The translations under genes were made by a program, and so were the position numbers. DNA of 64,000 nt from Maribacter_C sp047345145. Lineage in GTDB: Bacteria; Bacteroidota; Bacteroidia; Flavobacteriales; Flavobacteriaceae. A model generated the notes under the pieces. It searched no databases. It was not told the origin of the DNA and saw only the letters and a list, made by a program, of their open reading frames with translations. The stretch is from assembly GCF_047345145.1 (NCBI RefSeq), contig NZ_JBLFER010000006.1, positions 62,001-126,000 on the forward strand, given 5' to 3'. This document shows, one piece after another, positions 21,939-34,500 of the stretch. Positions within the stretch are counted from its first letter, which is position 1. Each line of letters begins with the position of its first letter.

Positions 21939-23675
21939 TTACCGTTTTAAGGTAAAATGTCCTCTAATCACTTTATTTTGTGAGGTAGTTTGAAACCAGT
22001 AGTCAGATGCGGGTAGAGGCTGGCCATTAAAACTACCGTTCCATCCTCTAGTTGTAGGATCAATTTGAGTGATTAGCATACCGTATCTATTAAATATATA
22101 AATTTTCCCTATTTCTATTGTAGGACTACCCAAAGGTTGAATAAACTGCCAAACATCATTAATTCCATCTCCATTGGGGGTAAAAAACTTGGGAAATCCG
22201 TCTACAGTAAGATCTTGCTCTAACCTTTTTTCTGCTATTCCGCAACCATTACTATCACGGACATAGAACGTGTGAATACCAGGTTCAAGGTTGTTAAAAA
22301 TATTGCTCACTTGATATGGACCATCAATATTATCCACGGAAAATTCATAATCTCCAATACCTGATACATCTACAGAAACATCTATGGTTCCATTTTGATT
22401 TGTAACATTTAGCGCATTTATACTTGCAATTTCAGAGGAGATAACCTGAAATACTTTAGAGGTCTCACATTCGATAGTGTTGCCTGATTGTGAAATATTC
22501 GTATATATTTCATATCGATACATACCTGCTTCACTAATTTCTATTTCTTGTTCACTTGATATGAGTTCTTCATTATCAAATTGATCTATTTTATACCATC
22601 GAAATCCATCTGCTGTATCGTCTGAGGAAACCATAATCGGGCTCTCATTTTTGCAAAAGGAAATAGTGTCAGGAAAGTTAATTGCCGGCCGTAAATCAAC
22701 AAATTCGTTGCTTATTGAATCGAAATAAGGTCCACAACCTAAAATGGTGGAAAATGATCGCTGTTCGCAATTCAAGGCATCTCCGGCCGCATTAAATGGA
22801 ATAATAGTTATAAAAAAACTAAGATTGGGTTCGAAATTAAGTACCAGAGTCTTATTCTCAGTAAAAATTACATTATCTAACACATTTGAATTAAATGGAG
22901 TTGTGCCTATCGTAACTCGATATCCAGTAGCATCAGGTATTTCTGTCCATTCTAAAACAGGAGATAGTTCCACATTAATTGCCCCATCGATAGGGTTAAT
23001 AAGTGAAGCGCAGCCTGGAATTGTTGCTAAAGCACCCGTTGTGAAACTATATTGCGGACAAATAGAAGGCACAGCCCCGTTGTCGTTAAAAGGAATTATA
23101 GTCACATATATAGGAGTTTCAAAAGGAAGATCGAATGTTGGTTTATATGATAAAGCATCTACGATGTTCTCATTATCTAATAAATCAGTACCTCCAGGAC
23201 TCGTTCCAAGAGAAAGACGATAAGCGGTAGCTGTTGGTGTATACTCCCAAGAGATAGCTGTGGCGACATTTACATTTTCAGATCCGTTTATAGGAAACCT
23301 TGGAGTTGCGCAGCCCGGGGGTAAAACAACATCTTCTGTACTAAACATCTGAGTATCACATATAATATTAGCTTGATCAAAGAAAAAAATTGTAATAGTC
23401 ACATAAATATCATCGTTATCTGGAAGACCTAATGGAGGTTTAAATGAAGTTGCATCTCCTACATTTTGGTTATTAATGATTTCTGTTCCGTTGGGAGTTG
23501 TGCCTATAGAAATTAGATATCCTGGAGCACCAATAACTCCATTCCATGAAATTGTTGCGTCAACTGGAACGTTGGTGCCTCCACTCATAGGACTAGTAAT
23601 TTCAGGACATGATAATTGCCCGTAAGAAAAACAGCTCCAGAATACTAGAAGGTAAAAAAGTGTTTTTCTTTTCAT
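21939..23675 (-). CDS. T9SS type B secreted protein with three FN3/Ig-like repeats
   Basis: A 578-residue secreted protein. A signal peptide ends FSYG. Three repeats of about 100 residues follow (near 22-118, 120-213, 217-310), each of the form C-x-x-P-x-x-G-x-x-NV...W...A-x-x-Y-x-x-x-x-GT with a cysteine at the start and end. An Ig-like domain (about 325-410) and a strand-rich linker precede the C-terminal sorting domain FPKFFTPNGDGINDVWQF...IYIFNRYGMLI..GWNGSFNGQPLPASDYWF. That type B sorting domain directs export by the type IX system. Located 37 bp after a second such protein on the same strand. Confidence 0.88.
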   Translation of the reverse strand: MKRKTLFYLLVFWSCFSYGQLSCPEITSPMSGGTNVPVDATISWNGVIGAPGYLISIGTTPNGTEIINNQNVGDATSFKPPLGLPDNDDIYVTITIFFFDQANIICDTQMFSTEDVVLPPGCATPRFPINGSENVNVATAISWEYTPTATAYRLSLGTSPGGTDLLDNENIVDALSYKPTFDLPFETPIYVTIIPFNDNGAVPSICPQYSFTTGALATIPGCASLINPIDGAINVELSPVLEWTEIPDATGYRVTIGTTPFNSNVLDNVIFTENKTLVLNFEPNLSFFITIIPFNAAGDALNCEQRSFSTILGCGPYFDSISNEFVDLRPAINFPDTISFCKNESPIMVSSDDTADGFRWYKIDQFDNEELISSEQEIEISEAGMYRYEIYTNISQSGNTIECETSKVFQVISSEIASINALNVTNQNGTIDVSVDVSGIGDYEFSVDNIDGPYQVSNIFNNLEPGIHTFYVRDSNGCGIAEKRLEQDLTVDGFPKFFTPNGDGINDVWQFIQPLGSPTIEIGKIYIFNRYGMLITQIDPTTRGWNGSFNGQPLPASDYWFQTTSQNKVIRGHFTLKR

Positions 23676-23712
23676 TTGTTTACAAAATCAAGTAAGATCA
23701 TAGATTAAAAAT

Positions 23713-26409
23713 TTATCTTTTAAGGGTAAAATGCCCTTTAAATTCTCTGCCATCAAGCAAGGCAATTCTAAACCAATAATCAGATGAAGGAAGGGTTTGT
23801 CCGTTGTAGGAACCATCCCAACCAGCATCTTCTACATTAAGCTGCCTGACCAATCGACCATAACGGTCATAAATCGTTATTACGCTTTTCAATAGATCAT
23901 CGTTAATACCAGTAAGTTGCCAAGTATCATTATGGCCATCACCATTAGGTGTAAAAAATTTGGGATATCCAATAATCGCTATTTTTTCTTCTGTAATTCC
24001 ACAACCCTTAAGATCTCTCGCAAATACACTATAAAACCCCGGTTCTAGGTTTTCAAAGTAAGGGGAACTCTGATATGTTTGATTGTCTAGAGAAAATTCA
24101 TAAGCTCCATCACCGGATACCATAGCGCGAATTGAATTATTTGCAGAAAGGTCTTGAATAATAATATCATCAAAGGTTGCACGGTTTGAGGAAATCACTT
24201 CAAAATCTTTTGAAGACAAGCATTGCGATGATCTACTATTTGTATCGTACGAAATTCCAACCTCTAATCTAAAAGTTCCACTATCTGCAACCGTAATTTG
24301 TGTTTCATTACTTAATACTGCTTGCTGAACAGTATCTGTTCGATACCAAGTATATGAATCGAAACCATCTGGTGCTTCAATTAAAATGGGTTGTCCATCA
24401 GAACAAACCTGAAATGACTCATCCATTATAATTTCAGGAAGTGGGTTTACCACTAAATCAATAGTTTCAACACCTAAGCATTGGTTTGCAGCTTCAATAC
24501 GTGCGTAGATTATTTTGCTAGATGTTTTGATGTTTTCGTCTAGGGCGTTTTTTTCTAGAGAAGCATCGAGTAAGTTCTCATAAAAGGCTACTTCTACGCC
24601 TAAAAAGGACTGTTGGAGGGCCTTTAGATCAAAGGTTGCTTCTAAGGCTGAGCCGACCTCATTTTCATTGCAAGCCATCATTGGACTAAATTGACTAGGG
24701 TTAACAAGCGTAGGATTAACGCCTAAACTAATTTCTCCAGTTGAGGAGCAACCCAATCTATTAGCTACCTCATAAAATATAGTTTGAGTATAGGCCTCTA
24801 TATTGGTATAAGATTCTGGATTGGGAATACTAATGTTGTTCGCTTGATCTTCTAAGGTTTCGTAAAATGTAAATACAAGGTCTTCTTCATTAATTACTTG
24901 TTCTAGATCAACGAGGGTAATACCATCATCATTATTTTCATCAATATCACATTGTTCAATTAACAATAAACTACTATCAGGAAGCGGAACAACTTCAATC
25001 GACGCCTCACCAATAATAGGACATTCTTTTGGGTCATTTGTTGAAATTGTCAGTTGGTATTTACCTGAGTCGACCTCAGTTGATGCGAGAATTTCAATAC
25101 GATTACTCTCGGTAGAAATTAAAATTCCATCTTTCTCCCAAGAATAAGTGGCACCAGGAATAATATCTACTTCTAGAACAATTGATTCGCCTTCACAAAT
25201 AGATGCTGAGGTGGCTTTTGTGCCATCTTGATTTTTTATTAATGCTATTTTATTGAAAAGAGATTGAATAAAAGGCGGTAGCCCCTGAGTAGCATTTCTT
25301 CCGTTTAAATCAATAGCATTATGCTCATAACCTGAGGCAGCACCCTTTAGATTTGGATTATTTATAACGCTTAAAAAAGGAGTTCCCTTCAAATAAGACT
25401 GAGCAGTTGTTCGATATATTTTTCCATTATCAGCAAGTTGTAAAGCTCCGCGATAGATGTTGCGTCTGTCAATGGTTTCTTGTGAATCTGAAATATCAGG
25501 GGCTAGCAGATCGTATTGTATCAGAACAGACCGATGCCCTTCTTCAGAAAAAGAGTCGTTTGAAGCGTTTACGTATAAGAATTGATTGCTGGGTGAAAAT
25601 TCTACCCCGTATGCTGAATTTCCCGCTGCAGCTAGCAATTGTTGATTTGAAACTCTGCCCGTAGCACTGTCAAAATCGTAGAAATACAAACCATCTCGCA
25701 TATTAGCACTTACAAGCTTTTTACCATCAGGTGAGACTTTTAAATACCCTCTTGGATCTTCAATATTCAGACCTTGAAATGTAGATTTAACCGACTGTTG
25801 TGATACTCCTGAAGTACTTATTTCAAATGCGTGATAGGTGTCAAAGGTAGCATTACTACCATCAGCGGCAGCAAGCGTAAGCAACCAAATCGATTGATCA
25901 GAACAGTCTTTTAATACTGCCGTAATTTTTTCTGAACAGTCCTCAAGGAGAGCAATATTTTTTTGAGTTACAGCGCCTTTGCCATTATCTAATGACATAT
26001 CTACAATAGAGTAATTCAGACCTATATCAGGATCATCAGTAAAAGCTGAGGTGTCTACCGTGAAAATATAAAAAATGCTTGAATCTGAAGGTTTGGGTAC
26101 GATAATAGCTGATTGCGTACTTGAAGGATCTCCCAAAAGACCTGATCCGTTCTCCATAAGTTTATGGTCGCGATTATAAACCAGAATACCATCAGTATAA
26201 AAAAGTAAATCTCCAAAGCCATCTGAAATCGTTGCGCAGCCTTCGAAAGTGTCTATACTGCCATTTGTTAAAGTAGTAACTGAACCGTCGCTGTTAAATG
26301 TGATTCCTGCTCCATTTCCGAAATACCAATTGGATGTTTCTCCCTGTCCGAAAATTAAGACAGGTAAAAGTAGGCAACACAATACTAGTATTGAAGCAGT
26401 TCTCATCAT
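23713..26409 (-). CDS. T9SS type B secreted protein with N-terminal beta-propeller and Ig-like region
   Basis: I choose the ATG at 26409 because it places the signal peptide (RTASILVLCCLLLPVLIFGQ) at the N-terminus; an upstream ATG at 26457 adds a non-signal prefix. The mature 898-residue protein starts NWYFGNGAGITFNSDG, the usual opening of a propeller-like domain with about six blades (residues 20-385), then an Ig-like domain (ILVEVDIIPGATYSWEKDG) and two modules with QCDIDENNDDGITLVDLE and LGVNPTLVNPS. It ends with the type B sorting domain YPKFFTPNGDGHNDTWQL. It precedes the 21939 gene and was probably co-transcribed with it. Binding partner unknown. Confidence 0.88.
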   Translation of the reverse strand: MMRTASILVLCCLLLPVLIFGQGETSNWYFGNGAGITFNSDGSVTTLTNGSIDTFEGCATISDGFGDLLFYTDGILVYNRDHKLMENGSGLLGDPSSTQSAIIVPKPSDSSIFYIFTVDTSAFTDDPDIGLNYSIVDMSLDNGKGAVTQKNIALLEDCSEKITAVLKDCSDQSIWLLTLAAADGSNATFDTYHAFEISTSGVSQQSVKSTFQGLNIEDPRGYLKVSPDGKKLVSANMRDGLYFYDFDSATGRVSNQQLLAAAGNSAYGVEFSPSNQFLYVNASNDSFSEEGHRSVLIQYDLLAPDISDSQETIDRRNIYRGALQLADNGKIYRTTAQSYLKGTPFLSVINNPNLKGAASGYEHNAIDLNGRNATQGLPPFIQSLFNKIALIKNQDGTKATSASICEGESIVLEVDIIPGATYSWEKDGILISTESNRIEILASTEVDSGKYQLTISTNDPKECPIIGEASIEVVPLPDSSLLLIEQCDIDENNDDGITLVDLEQVINEEDLVFTFYETLEDQANNISIPNPESYTNIEAYTQTIFYEVANRLGCSSTGEISLGVNPTLVNPSQFSPMMACNENEVGSALEATFDLKALQQSFLGVEVAFYENLLDASLEKNALDENIKTSSKIIYARIEAANQCLGVETIDLVVNPLPEIIMDESFQVCSDGQPILIEAPDGFDSYTWYRTDTVQQAVLSNETQITVADSGTFRLEVGISYDTNSRSSQCLSSKDFEVISSNRATFDDIIIQDLSANNSIRAMVSGDGAYEFSLDNQTYQSSPYFENLEPGFYSVFARDLKGCGITEEKIAIIGYPKFFTPNGDGHNDTWQLTGINDDLLKSVITIYDRYGRLVRQLNVEDAGWDGSYNGQTLPSSDYWFRIALLDGREFKGHFTLKR

Positions 26410-26567
26410 AGCGTTCTCGAGTCTGCCAATATAGTGAAAGTCTATCTTTTGGGACAAAAATACCTCTTAAATTCTCTACTGCTTTTATTGTTAAATCAAA
26501 CCTATAGTATCATATTTAAGAAGAAGTTTAGACTATTAAACCTATTAAGATGCTACTTCAAAATTAT

Positions 26568-27401
26568 CTATAAATCGCGCTTTTTCAAAAGAGCATATGA
26601 ACCGTAAATGAAGAGCGCAGTCCAGATGAGAACGATTAGTATTTCATACCAGTGAACGGCATAATCAAATTTAAAGTTCTCGCCAATTTGATCTCCAAGG
26701 TTCTGAACGGCTGATAGCCTTGTGAAAGGTTCGTCAATCAAATTGGACATAGACTGCAATGGAAAGAAGCTTCTAATAGTCCCAGCTGTTTCCCAGCTTG
26801 TTAGTTTCCATCCTATTAGCCCGAATAGAAGCTGTTCTACAATAGCCCATAGGATAAGAAAACCTAATGCAAAAGCTGATCTTTTGACAAAAATCCCCAA
26901 GAACAAGCAAAAGGAAAAGAAGCCAACCAATTTGACAAAATAGCCCAAAATAAATTCCAAGTCCGAAAATATAATACTGATTTCATCATACGATGAATAT
27001 CCTAAACCAAGTAAAAATGAGATAACAAATAGGAATATGGTAGATACTGCGGACAAGGCCAAAACCGTTAAAAATTTCGAATAAACGAACTCCCATTTAC
27101 TTAAACCATCAATGAGGTTTTGTTTGATGGTTTTATTGCTGTATTCGTTAGCCATCATAGAAACTATGACTACTGCTAAGAAGAGCTTAAAAAATGCCGC
27201 AATAAAAGAGTTAAAATGCCATATATATGGGAAATCGAAAATTCCCAATTCAGCTAGATGAAATTTAATTGGACCGATATCAAATTTTATGGCGGCAACT
27301 AAAGAAATAAAAGTTAGTAGGATGAAATAGGCGATTATTAGTGCTTTACTCGCGCGATTGTTCCAAAGTTTTATGAATTCTATATGTAGTAAACGTATCA
27401 T
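26568..27401 (-). CDS. ABC-2 type transporter permease
   Basis: A 277-residue membrane protein with six hydrophobic segments (about 17-37, 61-83, 107-131, 148-172, 178-196 and 253-271), the typical ABC-2 permease layout with NRASKALIIAYFILLTFISL at the N-terminus and an early 'ANEYSNKTIKQNLIDGLSKWEFVYSK' loop that contacts the ATPase. The ATPase gene lies 12 bp upstream on the same strand, so they form a dedicated exporter. The substrate is unknown; gliding GldF-type and bacteriocin exporters share this architecture. Confidence 0.85.
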   Translation of the reverse strand: MIRLLHIEFIKLWNNRASKALIIAYFILLTFISLVAAIKFDIGPIKFHLAELGIFDFPYIWHFNSFIAAFFKLFLAVVIVSMMANEYSNKTIKQNLIDGLSKWEFVYSKFLTVLALSAVSTIFLFVISFLLGLGYSSYDEISIIFSDLEFILGYFVKLVGFFSFCLFLGIFVKRSAFALGFLILWAIVEQLLFGLIGWKLTSWETAGTIRSFFPLQSMSNLIDEPFTRLSAVQNLGDQIGENFKFDYAVHWYEILIVLIWTALFIYGSYALLKKRDL

Positions 27402-27413
27402 GTGGTTGGTTGA

Positions 27414-28316
27414 TTAATTGGATTGATTTTTGGTTAATTCTAAAAACTGCTCCTCGAGACTTTCTTTGCGTTTTACCAAATGTGAAAGAAATATTCCTTT
27501 TTCGAAAAGGGTTCGATTCAAAACTTCAGCGCTCATTTCTTCCTTTAAGAAAGCGGTTATGAGCCCGTTTTCAGTTTTTATTTCACCAAAATTTCCATTA
27601 CTTTCCAAATGCTTGATTAGAGCTTCAGATTGGGTAGTTTTTAATTCAAAGAAACCGTGAGTAGCCATCATATCATCAACGCGACCTGAATATAATTTCT
27701 CTCCTTTTCTTAAAATAACCACATGACTACAAACCTTTTCTACTTCATCTAAAAGGTGAGAGGCTAGAAGAATAGTTGTTCCTTGAGATGCAATTTTTTT
27801 AATAATCTGTCTTATTTGATGGATACCTTGCGGATCGAGCCCATTGGTAGGTTCATCCAAAATTAAAATTTCAGGATCATTTAATAGGGCAGAGGCAATA
27901 GCTAGACGTTGTTTCATACCCAACGAATAGGTTCTGAATTTGCTGTTTTTTCGGTCAAGTAATCCAACAAGCTCCAACTTCTCTTCAATCTTAACCTCTG
28001 ACACATCCTTAATCTTACATACCAATTTGAGATTCTGAATAGCGGTCATATACGGATAGAAATTGGGTCTTTCGATTATGGCGCCTACTTTTTTAAGGGC
28101 ATCATGAGTTGAGGTGCCGCCGTCGAACCATGAGAATTCTCCCTGTGTTCGATTGACTACATTTAGAACAATACCAAGCGTGGTTGATTTTCCACTACCG
28201 TTAGGCCCCAAAATGCCATAAACATTACCTTTTTCTATAGTAAAAGACAAATCTTTGACAGCCGTTAAATACCCATATTTTTTGGTAAGGTTGTTTACCG
28301 TTAGAATTTTTTCCAA
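27414..28316 (-). CDS. ABC transporter ATP-binding protein
   Basis: This 300-residue ATPase has Walker A GPNGSGKS (residues 37-44), signature YSLGMKQRLAIASALL (about 131-146) and Walker B LILDEPTNGLDP (about 151-162), with the switch His in LLASHLLDEV. The C-terminal 80 residues form the extra domain seen in ABC-2 type ATPases. It is the first gene of the pair with the permease directly behind. A terminator-like palindrome separates it from the giant adhesin gene that lies upstream on the same strand. Confidence 0.93.
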   Translation of the reverse strand: MEKILTVNNLTKKYGYLTAVKDLSFTIEKGNVYGILGPNGSGKSTTLGIVLNVVNRTQGEFSWFDGGTSTHDALKKVGAIIERPNFYPYMTAIQNLKLVCKIKDVSEVKIEEKLELVGLLDRKNSKFRTYSLGMKQRLAIASALLNDPEILILDEPTNGLDPQGIHQIRQIIKKIASQGTTILLASHLLDEVEKVCSHVVILRKGEKLYSGRVDDMMATHGFFELKTTQSEALIKHLESNGNFGEIKTENGLITAFLKEEMSAEVLNRTLFEKGIFLSHLVKRKESLEEQFLELTKNQSN

Positions 28317-28472
28317 AATAGGATTTGTTTAGTTGATTGATGAATATACGTAAAAGGCAAGAAATGCCCTTGTACCATACATGACGACAAATAGGTGCTT
28401 TTGTTACAAGTAAGGACTCTATTTTTTCTTCAACTAAACTTTACCGTTTAAATGTACAGGTGGATAAAAAAG

Positions 28473-28498
28473 AAAACCACCCAAATTTGGGTGGTTTT
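28473..28498 (-). terminator. perfect palindromic terminator of the giant adhesin gene
   Basis: A perfect inverted repeat with ten-base arms (AAAACCACCC and its complement) around six A/T bases, 13 bp beyond the adhesin stop codon, ending in a T run on the minus strand. Confidence 0.85.
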
Positions 28499-28511
28499 TC
28501 TTAGTGATTCT

Positions 28512-31500
28512 TTATCTATATAGGGTGAAGTTACCCACAAATTCTCGATCATCGTCTTCACCGTTTAGTCTTATGATATACCAATAATCACCAGTGGGCA
28601 AGTCAGATTCTTGATAAAGGCCATTCCAACCTTCTTCGTCATCCTTTATGCGGTAAACCTCTCTACCATAACGGTCATATATTTTAATGAAAATATCAGG
28701 AAATTGCTCAATATTTCTTGGAATCCAGAAGTCATTTAGACCATCTCCATCAGGTGTAAAGAAATTCGGAATCTCAATATCTATGAATTCCATATCAATT
28801 GTAGCAATAGCTTCGCATCCGTTTTCATCGACAACTCTTACCGTATAGGTATCTGTTCTTTTAATGTAAAAGGTATTGTCATCGCCATTATTCATCTCAT
28901 TGAAAAAGTAGGTATAACCTTCTCTACCTTCAGATGCATTGGCAGTAATTTCATTCAAACCTAACTGTACTAAATTAAGTTCTAATGGTAAGTATTCAGT
29001 AACCTCGAAATTTATAGTTTTTCTACATTCTTCGTACACCAAATAAATATAGTGACTACCTGGCGCCAAGTTTTCATGATTAGTACCTAAAATTAAGTCA
29101 TTCGGGTCGGTTGAATCTACACTAGACAAGACTGCGCTTTCAACGTCAAAAGTTTCGTCTTGGAAAACTATGGAAAGACGGTTGGTAGGTGTATCACCTG
29201 TACACTCATAAATAACTTCATAAGAGGCGACATTTAAATTAGGACCGGCCTCAACGGAGATCAGATCTTGTAAAAGACATCCATTGGCATCTCTAACATA
29301 TACCCAATGGTTACCGCTGGCCACATTTTCGAATGTAGTTCTTCCCATAACAAAATCTTCATCACTATTTGAATCAATAGCCGTGCTATAAGGTGGTGTT
29401 CCAGTTCCTGGTTCAATAGCTACAGTGATAGTACCGTTCTCTTCTCCTTCACATATTTCTGGTGTTGAAGTTAAGGTCATGATTAACTGATCAGGCTCAT
29501 CAATGGGAACTATATGACTAATTGGGCAACCATTACTATCTTGAATAATTACAGTATAATTACCAGGTGACAGATTTTCAAAAATGCCCTCGTCTTCGAA
29601 TTTATCAAGATCAGGAGAAATGGCATATTGGAAAGGACCAGTACCACTTTGGATATCGAATTCTATTTTACCATCACCTCGTCCATAACAAGTGACGTCA
29701 GTAGGAATAGGTGTAACAATTAACTCCGTAGGCTCTTCTATTACAATCTCTAATGGTGTAAATGGACAATCGTCACTTTGTACATTCACATAATACGTGT
29801 CTGCTCCCAAGTCCGCAAAAGTACCTGAAGCTTGGTAAGATCTGACCACATTTGTAAGTGCTAGATCTGAGAATAGACCATATTGGTAATTTCCAAGTCC
29901 ACCATCAGCCACGACTTGAATAACTGCTGTACTTTGGCCAAAACAAGTTATAACCTCTCCTGATGGGTCCCTTACTAAGGTTAAGTCCTCTGGTTGTTTA
30001 ATTACAATTTCATTAGAAAGTATAGAAATACAATCATTGCTATCCTGTACAAAATATTCATAAGACCCCGGGGTAACATTTTGGAATAAATGGGTATTTG
30101 CTCCATTGATTTCATTCATTGGATTGAATGAAGCACCATCTATGCTCCACCTATATGGACCAGTGCCACCTATAGCCGTAAGTTCTAGCTCGGCATTGTT
30201 TACGCAACTGTTAGCTGCTGAAATGAATAGCATAGCACTTGTCTCGATCGGGTCTACGATTTCTATTATCTCTGAAGCGTATGGGCAGCCCATGTCATCT
30301 GTCACTGTTATATTATAAAATCCTGCACCTTGGTTGCTAAATGTAGGTGAGGTTTGCGGTGGGGTGCTTGACAATAAAATAGTACCAGAATTATCTGTAT
30401 ACCTATTTAAAGTATAGTAATAATTGGTTATTACATTTCTCCCGGAAGGATTCAAATTTAAACTAATCGTAGCATCAGAATAGCCCTCACAATCCAAAGT
30501 GGGAACAACAATCGGATCAGCAGTAATTATTTCAGGTACAACTAATTCAAATGCATTGACAAAGGTTTCGGGACAATTTAAAGCATCTTCTATCTCAATG
30601 GTAAACTGACCCGCAAATAAGCCTTCGAAAAGGTAAGAGTCTACCCCTTTGACCTCAGTATGAATTTTTCCTGTAGTCGTATTGGTCAAAATAATATTGT
30701 AAAGACCTAAACCACCAATTGGCTTAATGTAAGCAGTACCTTGATTATTATTATTACTACAACCCACATCAGTTAAATCTATTGGCGCGAGAGTTATTGG
30801 GGCTAAAGGTGTAGTAATTGTAAATGATCTAAACTGCTCACAAGATGGTAAACCATCTTGTATGACTCCTACAATATAGCTACCAGCCTGAATAGTAATC
30901 GGAGCTCTAGGATCTGCACCTGAAGGCATAGGCAAAAATACGGTATCATCTGTTTGATCTGCTGGTGTGCCTTGCGGATCATAAATAGTCCAAGTGTAGT
31001 CACCTGTATATGTAGGGTCTGAAATATTCAGTTGAATACTTCCGTCATCACCATAGCAAACAGCATCAGCCAATTTTTGAACACTAAATTCAATCGTGTT
31101 CGGGTCTTCAACAATATGTTCAATCAGTATTTCACAACCTGTATTAATATTTCGTGCCCCAAAAGTATACGTGTCTGGTGGGAGTAGAGTGAAGAAATTA
31201 GAAGCTTGATAGGTCGTTGAAGGCAGCCTTCTAAACTCATAATTACTCGGATTGGACAAGTAATTTGTTACATTTCCTACCACATTAATTTCAATATTTT
31301 CGCCTGCTGCACAACTTATAGGGTCTACTATTGTTATAGTGGGCGTATTCATTTGATCAAATTCAGGAACATTAACTGTTACTTCACCATGACAACCTTT
31401 ATCATCAAAAACTCTAACAATTACATCACCACCGGTAAAATCGCTAAATATGTAGGTATTGGAAATGCCATTTTGGATGACACCACTAGTGACTTCTTCA

Positions 31501-34500
31501 AATTGGTAATTCGTATAGTTAAGACTTCCGCCCCCTATACTACTTATGTCAATGGAAATCGTGGCATTAGTTGGACTATTGTTGCTTGAGCATTCAAAAG
31601 GAGTTACTGCTGGTGTGGTAAACGTAATTGCTAGGGGCTGGATAATTACAGCGTTTCTTGTTTCTTGACATCCATTCACTCCTGTTGCGGTTATAACATA
31701 CGTATCTGGAGGAAGGTTATCAAAGGAACTCGTAGTGCTATTAAAAGTAGCTACATTGGGGCTAATTGTATAAGTATGTGGCGTATTACCATTGTTAATT
31801 GGTGTCACCGTAATACTTCCATTTGGAGCATCGAAACATGCAACATCTGTTGCGTTCACCGAGAAGTCAGGAATCATAGCCGGCGGCACTTCAATCGGGA
31901 ATTCGCGATGACATTCAGGATTAACTGACATATCATAAACATAAACGGTATAAGTGCCATCTGTATTAATTAGTTCTGTCACCGGATTAGTAGGAAGAGG
32001 CCCTCTAAGAACAACTTCTGTACCTGAAGAATCTTCAATTTTGTACTCGTAATTACCAGAACCTGCAGTTACTTCAATCAATATTTCAGCTTCTTGACCC
32101 GGTCCACAACCTAAATCTTCTGCTAAACTTGCGGTGGCTTGTAGCGTTGGTTCTACAATAAACGATTGAGAAACCGTACAGCCATTTGTATCTTTTAATA
32201 CTGCTGTATGATGACCTTCAGGAACATTGTTGAAAACACCACTATTACTAAAAAATGTCGTGCCTCCATCTATCGAATAAAAAAGAGAAACACTACTAGG
32301 TTCAATTGTTACAGTGGTTCCCGATCCACAATTATCTATGTCCAGATTTGTAATTATTGGATTTGGACTTAAGGTCAATGTTTCGGTATATGTAATAGAA
32401 GGACATCCGTATTGATCTGTAATTTGAATATGGTAGTCACCTGTTGGTGAATTCTCAGGTATTTCAATAGGATTATCAGTGGTGCCTGTAATGGTAGTAA
32501 AAGGAGCTGGCCCAGTTACGGTATACGTAAAAGTACCGCCACCACCTTGTATATTTTCTACGCGGATAATACCAGGAGATTCGCAACTAATATTTTGAAT
32601 TGGGTTTAGTGTTGCTGTAATTGCATCTAATTCTTCTAATAATAGGTTTTCACTACCGCTGATACACTGAACTGCGTTGCTAGCATCTACTTGTGTCACT
32701 ATGATATAGTACTCATTTTCAGATAGGTTGGTAATATTAATAGTGTTGGAAAAAGGAATAATTCCACTAGTCTGTATCACATTGTCGTTAATATCATAAA
32801 GTGTCCAATCCATTTGTGGTTCAGTCAAACCATCGGAATCAGTAATAGTATATGTTATCTCACCGTTATTGGCACCAAAACAAGACGATTCATGAACAGA
32901 CGTAATTTCCATAGGGTTGGTCGTTATATCGTTCACATTAACACTACTCTGCCTCGTACAAGTATTACTGTCGCGAACATAGAATACATAGGTTTTGCCC
33001 GGAATTAAACCAACCCATACATGCCTTCCATGACCAGCAGGAACTACTGTGACTCCATCACCATCGATAGTATCACCTAGGATCCATGTAGCGGTAGCAG
33101 GGTTGAAGTTGGCGGGGTCATCTGAAATTGCGTATTCGTATGGTGCAGCACCTTCTCGACCTTGAACAGTTACCTGTAATTCATTACAATCAACGATTAT
33201 AGGAAGTACTGTAATGTCTAAATCATCTAAAGGATAAGGAATAACAAAAGGTGGAAAATTAGTATTTATACAAATAGTATTGCCACTGCCGTCAACTGTT
33301 CGCATAGCTGGATAAACCGTATCACCTGACAAGTATCCTCTTAATTCATCTGAAGTACCTGGAACGCTATTGTCACCTACCCATGTTGTACCGCCATCAG
33401 AACTAAACTCAATATCGCCTAATGTGGTAGGATATGCTGTAAAACGTAAACCAAAATCATTAAGATCTCCTGTACAATCTGCTGGTGTAATTCCTGAAAT
33501 AGTAGCCGTTAATTCCTCAGGCTGTGAAATTGTAACGGCTAAATCACTAACCGAACAACCAAGAGCATCCGTAACGATAACATCATAATTTCCAGCAAGC
33601 AAATTAAAATAGGTTCTTGTAGTACCCACTACAGAGTTTTGAATCTCATCTGAAACACCATTATCGGTATCAATCAATTGATAAGTATATGGTGCTCTAC
33701 CAGAAGTTATGGTTACTGTAATGCTTCCAAATTCTCCAAAACAAATTGCATCTGTAGGTGGGGCATCAAAAGCCAAAACTGGTGCATTTTGAATCGTTGC
33801 CGTATTTTGGTATTCACACCTAGGGTCGATACCACCATTGTCACGCACATATACGTTGTAATCGCCGGTGTTTGCAGTTGTGACCGCATGGGTATTTGAG
33901 GTTCCGAAATCACTGTCATCTAAAGTATCACTTGTAGGTACAAATGCATACACATAATTGCCGTCTCCACCATTGGCATTCACAGTAATACTACCATCGG
34001 CACAAGTACTTGCATCAACAGTAGCTATTGTTGCTGTCAAAGTCTCTACGATAGAAATGGGTTTAATAATTGAAAGACATCCGTAAGCATCGCTTACTTC
34101 AATGTCATAATCCCCTTCCGATAATCCTGTAAAAGTATAGCTTGTGGGAGTAGCTGAATTTGGACTCTCCCAACCAAGACCATCTCGTCTGAATAGATAA
34201 CCACCATTACCTGTATTAACGGTAACAGTTATAGTACCATTGTTAAGACCATCATAACATATGGTGCTTAAGTCAAAGTCAATATCTTCATAACGGTCAA
34301 TTCTTACGGGAGTGCTTGATAGCACTGGACACTTATTACTACCGATATTTTGAACTCGTACGAAATAGTCACCTTCAGGTACGTTAACAAAATCGGTATT
34401 GGTTTGATATGCTCTAATTACAATACCTGCGGTATTTTCCAGTTGATATTCATAGCCTGGCGTACCACCTGTTGCTGATGCTCTTAACGTGCCTCCCGTA